Source: DAIRET01 sp036795455
Lineage (GTDB): Bacteria; Bacteroidota; Ignavibacteria; Ignavibacteriales; Ignavibacteriaceae
NCBI GenBank assembly: GCA_036795455.1
Contig: DAIRET010000086.1
Span: 1-11,525 of the forward strand
Direction of reading: 5' to 3'
DNA length: 11,525 nt
Both the position numbers and the translations under genes were made by a program. How positions within the stretch are numbered: the first letter of the stretch is position 1; the number at the start of each line of letters is the position of its first letter. Below, piece after piece: positions 7,057-11,525 of the stretch. Under the pieces are notes generated by a model. It was not told the origin of the DNA and searched no databases. It saw only the letters and a program-made list of their open reading frames with translations.

Positions 7057-10000
7057 ATGATTGTAATCGAGTTAATCTACAATTTATCAATTTTGGTTGC
7101 GGTTAGTGTATTATCCGGCTTTGTAGATGCAAGGTTTAAAAGAACTTCTTTTAACGGGATAATTCTTCAAGGTATTCTATTCGGTGTTGTCTCGATAATC
7201 GGAATACTTTATCCTTTTGTTCTAACTGAAGGAATTATTTTCGACGGACGCTCAATTGTAATTAGTCTTTGTGCTTTTTTCTTTGGTCCAATCTCCGGTT
7301 TTATATCTGCTTTCATTGCTGCTGCTTTCAGGTTTTATATCGGGGGCGGTGGTATTACAATGGGATTTCTTGTAATATTTACTTCTTTTTTTATCGGATT
7401 CCTGTTTTACAGGTGGAGAAAGAGAAATGATTTATTAAAAGTAAAGAAAATTCATTTCTATCTTCTAGGCGTTCTTGTTCACCTATTCATGCTTCTCTAC
7501 ATACTTGCACTACCATCAAAAAATATTTTACAGACATATCAGACTGTTGCTATTACCGTAATCGGAATTTACCCAATTATTACCGTATTAATAGGAAAAA
7601 TTCTTTTAGACCATCAGCTAAATGTTTCATATCTCGATGAACTATCCCGTAGCGAACAACTATTCAGAACTACTTTTTACAGTATCGGCGATGCTGTTAT
7701 AACAACCGATAAATTCGGTAAAATAAATCAGATGAACAGCATTGCAGAAAAACTTACGGGTTGGACTGAAAAAGAAGCTAAACAGGAAGGATTTGAGACT
7801 GTTTTTAATATTATCGATGAACAAACCGGGGAAATAACCGAAAATCCTATCGAACAACTTATAAGTAAGGAAAAAGTAGTTGGACTTGCCAAGAATACAA
7901 TTCTTATATCTAAAAGCGGTGAAAAAATTCCGATTGCCGACAGTGCCTCCCCTATCCTTGATGAAAAAGGAAACCTTACAGGTGCAGTTTTAATATTCAG
8001 AGACCAGACGGCAGAAAGAGAATCTGAAAGGCGATTGAGAGAGAGCAAAAGACAGCTTTCTACTTTGATGAGTAATTTACCGGGAATGGCGTACCGTTGC
8101 AAGAACGACAAATTTTGGACAATGGTTTTTGCAAGCGACGGATGTTATCCATTAACCGGTTATCACCGGAAAGAATTACTGCATAATCAAAAAATTTCTT
8201 ATTCTGAAATAATCAACAACGAATTTAGAAACTATGTATGGGATAGTATTCAAGAGGCTCTTAAATTAAAAAACCCTTTTCGGCTTACCTACAAAATCAC
8301 TGCATGTAACGGAGAAGAAAAATGGGTTTGGGAACAAGGAAGAGGCGTTTTTAACGATAATGGTGATTTACTGTTTTTAGAAGGATTTATTGCCGATATA
8401 ACAGAGTCAAAAAGAATTGAAGAAGAACTGCGAATAAGTGAAAACCGCTTAAATGCTGCACTTGAAGGGGCAGAAATCGGTTTATGGGAACAAAATTTTT
8501 TAACCGGCAAAACTTTTCGAACTGAAAAATGGGCTTCAATGCTCGGTTATTCACTAGATGAAATAGACTCTACTTTGGATTTTTGGAAAAAAATTATTCA
8601 TCCGGATGACCTTCCTGAAGCCGAAAGAATAGCCTCTCTTCATGAAAGCGGAAAAATACCGTTTTCGAAAATTCAACATAGATTGAGAAGTAAAGACGGA
8701 AGCTACAAATGGATTTTAAACTGGGGAAAAATTACTGAATTCGATAATGACGGGAAACCTTTGAAAGCCAGTGGTATTCATCTCAATATTGATGCGATTG
8801 TGAAGGTGCAGGAAGCCCTCAGAATAAGTGAGGAGAAATATAGGTTAATTGCCGAGAATACAGTTGATTGTATTACAATACTGGATTTAAATCTGAAAAC
8901 AACATACGTTAGCCCTTCGGTACAAAGACTAAGAGGATTCACAGTTGAAGAAGCATCAACTCAAACACTTGCCGAAGTACTTACTCCGCCTTCTCATCAA
9001 AAAGTGATGAAAATGTTTGCACAGCAATTAGAGCTTGAAAAAGAAGGAAAAGTAGACCTTTATCGAAGCGTTTTATTTGAACTTGAAGAGTATTGTAAAG
9101 ATGGCTCAACTATCTGGGTTGAGTTATCAGCTTCATTCTTGAGGGATGAGAATTTAAAACCTGTCGGCATTCTAACAATAACCCGTGATATTACAGAGAA
9201 AAAACGTTCCGAAGAAGAACGACTTGAACATGAAAGGATGCTAAGGATTACAGCAGAAGAAACAAATTCTGTTTTCTATAAACTTAATTTTTCCACAATG
9301 AAGTATGATTACATTCATCCTGCAATTTCAAAAATAACAGGATATACTCCGGATGAACTAAATAAAACTACATTGGCAGCTTTAGTCCAAAGAATTGTAT
9401 CCGTTAAAGGAAAAGAAATCGTAAAAAGCGATTTAGTTGGAATAAGGAATTCAAAAGGTTTTAAAAATTTCTTCGCAGATTATCTTATAAAAACTAAATC
9501 GGGAGAACTAAAATGGCTTGGAGATAGGTCTTACTCTTTAGCAGATGAATCTGGATTAGTTACAGGTAGTGTAGGTATTTTAACAGACATTACAACTAGA
9601 AAAAAAGTTGAAGAGGAATTAAGAGAGGCAAAAGAGAAAGCGGAGGAAATGAGCCGCGTAAAATCTTTCTTCTTCGCCAATATGAGCCACGAATTAAGAA
9701 CCCCTCTTATCGGTATAATGGGCTACTCGGAAATCTTGCAGGACGTTATCCGCGAAAATGAAGATGCTCTTGGTATGGCGAAAACCATCCATAAGAGCGG
9801 AACCCGTCTACTTGATACACTAAATAACATTTTAAGGATTTCGAAAATAGAATCCGAACGTGTGGAGTGTAAACCGGAGAATAAGGATATTATTACTCTA
9901 CTCAAAGAGATTGTGAATCTTTATATCCCTACAGCAAAAAGCAGAAGCATTTCTCTAAACTTTGAATTCGTAGAGCAAGAAATTATCTGTTCAATCGATG

Positions 10001-10773
10001 AACGTTTATTCAGAGATGTATTAAATAACCTGATTAACAATGCAATCAAATATACCTTAAAAGGAAGCATTACTGTTAAAGTATATAGAGAAAATGGAAA
10101 AGTAATCATTAAAATAATTGATACTGGCATCGGAATTCCTAAAGAGAGACAGAAAGTTATCTGGGAAGCATTCAGGCAGGTAAGCGAAGGTATTGGAAGA
10201 GGCTTTGAAGGAACGGGACTGGGATTAACAATTTCAAAAAAATATATTGAAATGATGGGTGGAGATATTTCACTTAAAAGTGAAGAAGGAGTCGGTTCCG
10301 AATTTACTATTGAACTTCCGATGACCCTGGAGCAAAAGTTAATAGAAAATGAACAGGCGGTAATCGACCAACTTGAAACAATTACTCCACCAGTTACTTC
10401 CAAGGAGATTAAACACAGTGTACTTTACGTAGAAAATGAAGTTGTTTCAGCTACTTTTGTCAGGATGGTTTTAGCTTCCAAGTATGAAATTGAATTAGCT
10501 CCGAATGCAAAACTTGCCCTCGAAAAACTATCTGCCAGAAGATATGATGTTGTACTTATTGACATTAATCTCGGAAAAGGGATGAACGGACTTGAATTGA
10601 GTGCAGAAATCCGAAAAATCCCGGGTTACGTAAGAACCCCGCTTGTGGCAGTTACTGCTTACGCAATGGAAGAAGAAAGAATCGAATTTCTTAGTAAAGG
10701 ACTGACCCATTATCTATCAAAACCTTTCGGGAAAAATGATTTGTTGAACTTAATGGATTCAATCCTATCATAG
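7057..10773 (+). CDS. 5TMR-LYT-type membrane hybrid histidine kinase: 5TM-(PAS)5-HisKA-HATPase-receiver
   Basis: Inner-membrane hybrid kinase of 1238 residues. Residues 1-185 are a polytopic sensor with five or six hydrophobic helices. They carry the marks of the 5TMR-LYT family: Asp63-Gly-Arg65-Ser66, FFFGPISGF (75-82), Arg92 and GGGG at 96-99. Five PAS domains follow (about 198-325, 329-453, 459-580, 590-715, 723-850). Then come HisKA with SHELRTPLIG (His878), N box NNLINNAIKY (990-999), G1 DTGIGIP (from 1022), G2 GTGLGLT (1052-1058), and a C-terminal receiver at about 1118-1238. That receiver has phosphoacceptor Asp1169, Thr1200 and Lys1222, but its acidic pair reads Glu1126-Asn1127, so one metal ligand is atypical. 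Other 5TMR-LYT proteins sense extracellular or membrane signals (LytS senses the envelope or, in BtsS, pyruvate); the signal here is unknown. The ribosome binding site is weak. The start is placed just before the first helix. The core is about as conserved with the kinase at 3729 as recent paralogues would be. Confidence 0.94.
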   Translation: MIVIELIYNLSILVAVSVLSGFVDARFKRTSFNGIILQGILFGVVSIIGILYPFVLTEGIIFDGRSIVISLCAFFFGPISGFISAFIAAAFRFYIGGGGITMGFLVIFTSFFIGFLFYRWRKRNDLLKVKKIHFYLLGVLVHLFMLLYILALPSKNILQTYQTVAITVIGIYPIITVLIGKILLDHQLNVSYLDELSRSEQLFRTTFYSIGDAVITTDKFGKINQMNSIAEKLTGWTEKEAKQEGFETVFNIIDEQTGEITENPIEQLISKEKVVGLAKNTILISKSGEKIPIADSASPILDEKGNLTGAVLIFRDQTAERESERRLRESKRQLSTLMSNLPGMAYRCKNDKFWTMVFASDGCYPLTGYHRKELLHNQKISYSEIINNEFRNYVWDSIQEALKLKNPFRLTYKITACNGEEKWVWEQGRGVFNDNGDLLFLEGFIADITESKRIEEELRISENRLNAALEGAEIGLWEQNFLTGKTFRTEKWASMLGYSLDEIDSTLDFWKKIIHPDDLPEAERIASLHESGKIPFSKIQHRLRSKDGSYKWILNWGKITEFDNDGKPLKASGIHLNIDAIVKVQEALRISEEKYRLIAENTVDCITILDLNLKTTYVSPSVQRLRGFTVEEASTQTLAEVLTPPSHQKVMKMFAQQLELEKEGKVDLYRSVLFELEEYCKDGSTIWVELSASFLRDENLKPVGILTITRDITEKKRSEEERLEHERMLRITAEETNSVFYKLNFSTMKYDYIHPAISKITGYTPDELNKTTLAALVQRIVSVKGKEIVKSDLVGIRNSKGFKNFFADYLIKTKSGELKWLGDRSYSLADESGLVTGSVGILTDITTRKKVEEELREAKEKAEEMSRVKSFFFANMSHELRTPLIGIMGYSEILQDVIRENEDALGMAKTIHKSGTRLLDTLNNILRISKIESERVECKPENKDIITLLKEIVNLYIPTAKSRSISLNFEFVEQEIICSIDERLFRDVLNNLINNAIKYTLKGSITVKVYRENGKVIIKIIDTGIGIPKERQKVIWEAFRQVSEGIGRGFEGTGLGLTISKKYIEMMGGDISLKSEEGVGSEFTIELPMTLEQKLIENEQAVIDQLETITPPVTSKEIKHSVLYVENEVVSATFVRMVLASKYEIELAPNAKLALEKLSARRYDVVLIDINLGKGMNGLELSAEIRKIPGYVRTPLVAVTAYAMEEERIEFLSKGLTHYLSKPFGKNDLLNLMDSILS

Positions 10774-10809
10774 TCCAATCCGGGAGATATTCCCCTCCCC
10801 TTCTAATAG

Positions 10810-11525
10810 TTAGATTTTTAGAGAATAGACTCGGTATTTCTTATATACTTCACCATTCATAACCTGTGCACCGCGGTTCATCATTTCATTATCTTCAAGA
10901 ACCCAGCTTGCTTCTCCCAACAGAATCCCTAGTTTTTTTGCACGGTTCACAATTTCCCAGTAGAAAACAGAATCCAATCCTTTTTTCTGATGTTCCGGGA
11001 TTATACCCAGCGTAATGATTCTTGACCATTTGATTTTTTTTCTTTGAGTGAAAATTTTTATGAAATTAAACGGGAATAACCTGCCGTTCATTTTAATAAG
11101 TATTTCATTATAGTCCGGCATTACAAGTGCAAAACCTATTAACTCGCCTTCAATTTCACCAAATAGTACCAGAGAAGGTTCAACAAGTGATTTTAGTTCC
11201 TTTGCCATTGCATCAATTTCAGCATCTGTCATCGGTACAAATCCCCAGTTAGGTGCCCATGCTTTGTTATAAACATATTTTACGTTTTCAAGTTCGTGTT
11301 TGAAATCCTTCATATTCAGTGACCTGATTTTCAATTTATAACGGTCGCGGGCAATCTGTTGAACTCTTCTTAATTTGTCTGAAGAGAAAACTTTATCCGA
11401 CTCCAGTTTATATGCGTAAAGGTCTTTAATTTTTCTAAACCCATAATTCTCGCAAAGGTCAAGATAATACTTAGGATTATACGGCATTAGAATTCTCGGA
11501 GGGTCGTCAAATCCTTCAAGAAGCA
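10810..11525 (-). CDS. GNAT-family N-acetyltransferase-like protein (N terminus outside window)
   Basis: C-terminal part of a GNAT-fold protein read leftwards. The methionine at 11487 is internal: in-frame codons continue to the window edge as LLEGFDDPPRIL before MPYNPKYY. From memory of this family, FDxPPxxxMPYNPxYY lies in the middle of proteins of roughly 370-390 residues, so about 140 residues are missing. Visible signatures: NYGFRKIKDLYAY, NKAWAPNWGFVPMTDAE, a GNAT-type strand ELIGFALVMPD, then ITLGIIPEHQKKGLDSVFY, the acetyl-CoA pyrophosphate-binding stretch (Q-K-K-G-L), and GEASWVLEDNEMMNR near the end. Substrate unknown; members are usually annotated only as N-acetyltransferase or hypothetical. 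It converges on the hybrid kinase, with 36 bases between the stop codons, so it is a separate transcription unit. No strong bidirectional terminator is visible there. Confidence 0.88.
   Translation of the reverse strand, partial: LLEGFDDPPRILMPYNPKYYLDLCENYGFRKIKDLYAYKLESDKVFSSDKLRRVQQIARDRYKLKIRSLNMKDFKHELENVKYVYNKAWAPNWGFVPMTDAEIDAMAKELKSLVEPSLVLFGEIEGELIGFALVMPDYNEILIKMNGRLFPFNFIKIFTQRKKIKWSRIITLGIIPEHQKKGLDSVFYWEIVNRAKKLGILLGEASWVLEDNEMMNRGAQVMNGEVYKKYRVYSLKI

Noticed and set aside
10774..10809. Bidirectional terminator between the converging hybrid kinase and GNAT genes
   Set aside because: Only a 4-bp GGGA/TCCC pairing is visible, with no adjoining U tract on either strand, so it is too weak to call.

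Overview
The window is AT-rich, with short intergenic gaps and long multi-PAS sensor kinases. It also carries an IS200-like transposase of the kind common in the Bacteroidota/Chlorobiota/Ignavibacteriota (FCB) group. That makes a free-living, Gram-negative, FCB-type bacterium the best guess, perhaps Ignavibacteria-like. This is inference from gene style; there is no rRNA or other phylogenetic marker here. Five genes run left to right and one gene at the right edge runs the other way.

Region 1 (1-2431) is the 3' part of a membrane histidine kinase. The visible N-terminal stretch resembles the C-terminal half of a YfiR/HmsC (DUF4154) periplasmic domain. A long coiled coil, one membrane helix, two PAS domains and a HisKA/HATPase core follow. 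The gene starts outside the window.

Region 2 (about 2436-3278) is a compact head-to-tail array of three related palindrome-rich units. The first contains an intact small HUH (Y1) transposase gene. The other two, about 130 bp each, keep the same left-end and right-end hairpins but lack the gene, so they look like MITE/REP-like derivatives. The array fills the gap between the kinase stop codon and the next signalling operon.

Region 3 (3334-6899) is a two-gene operon: a stand-alone receiver protein (DivK/CheY type), then, two bases later, a soluble kinase with an N-terminal receiver, five PAS domains and a HisKA/HATPase core. Region 4 (7057-10773) is a separate hybrid kinase with a 5TMR-LYT-type membrane sensor, five PAS domains, a kinase core and a C-terminal receiver. 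Its core is closely related to that of the region 3 kinase. Region 5 (10810-11525, minus strand) is the C-terminal part of a GNAT-type acetyltransferase.

Together the window holds three histidine kinases, three receiver domains (one free-standing, two fused), and no visible HPt or DNA-binding output domain. The likely picture is a multi-input phosphorelay whose output lies elsewhere, interrupted by a small single-strand-type transposon family. The most unusual items are the YfiR-kinase fusion and the tandem structured repeats built from the ends of the transposon.
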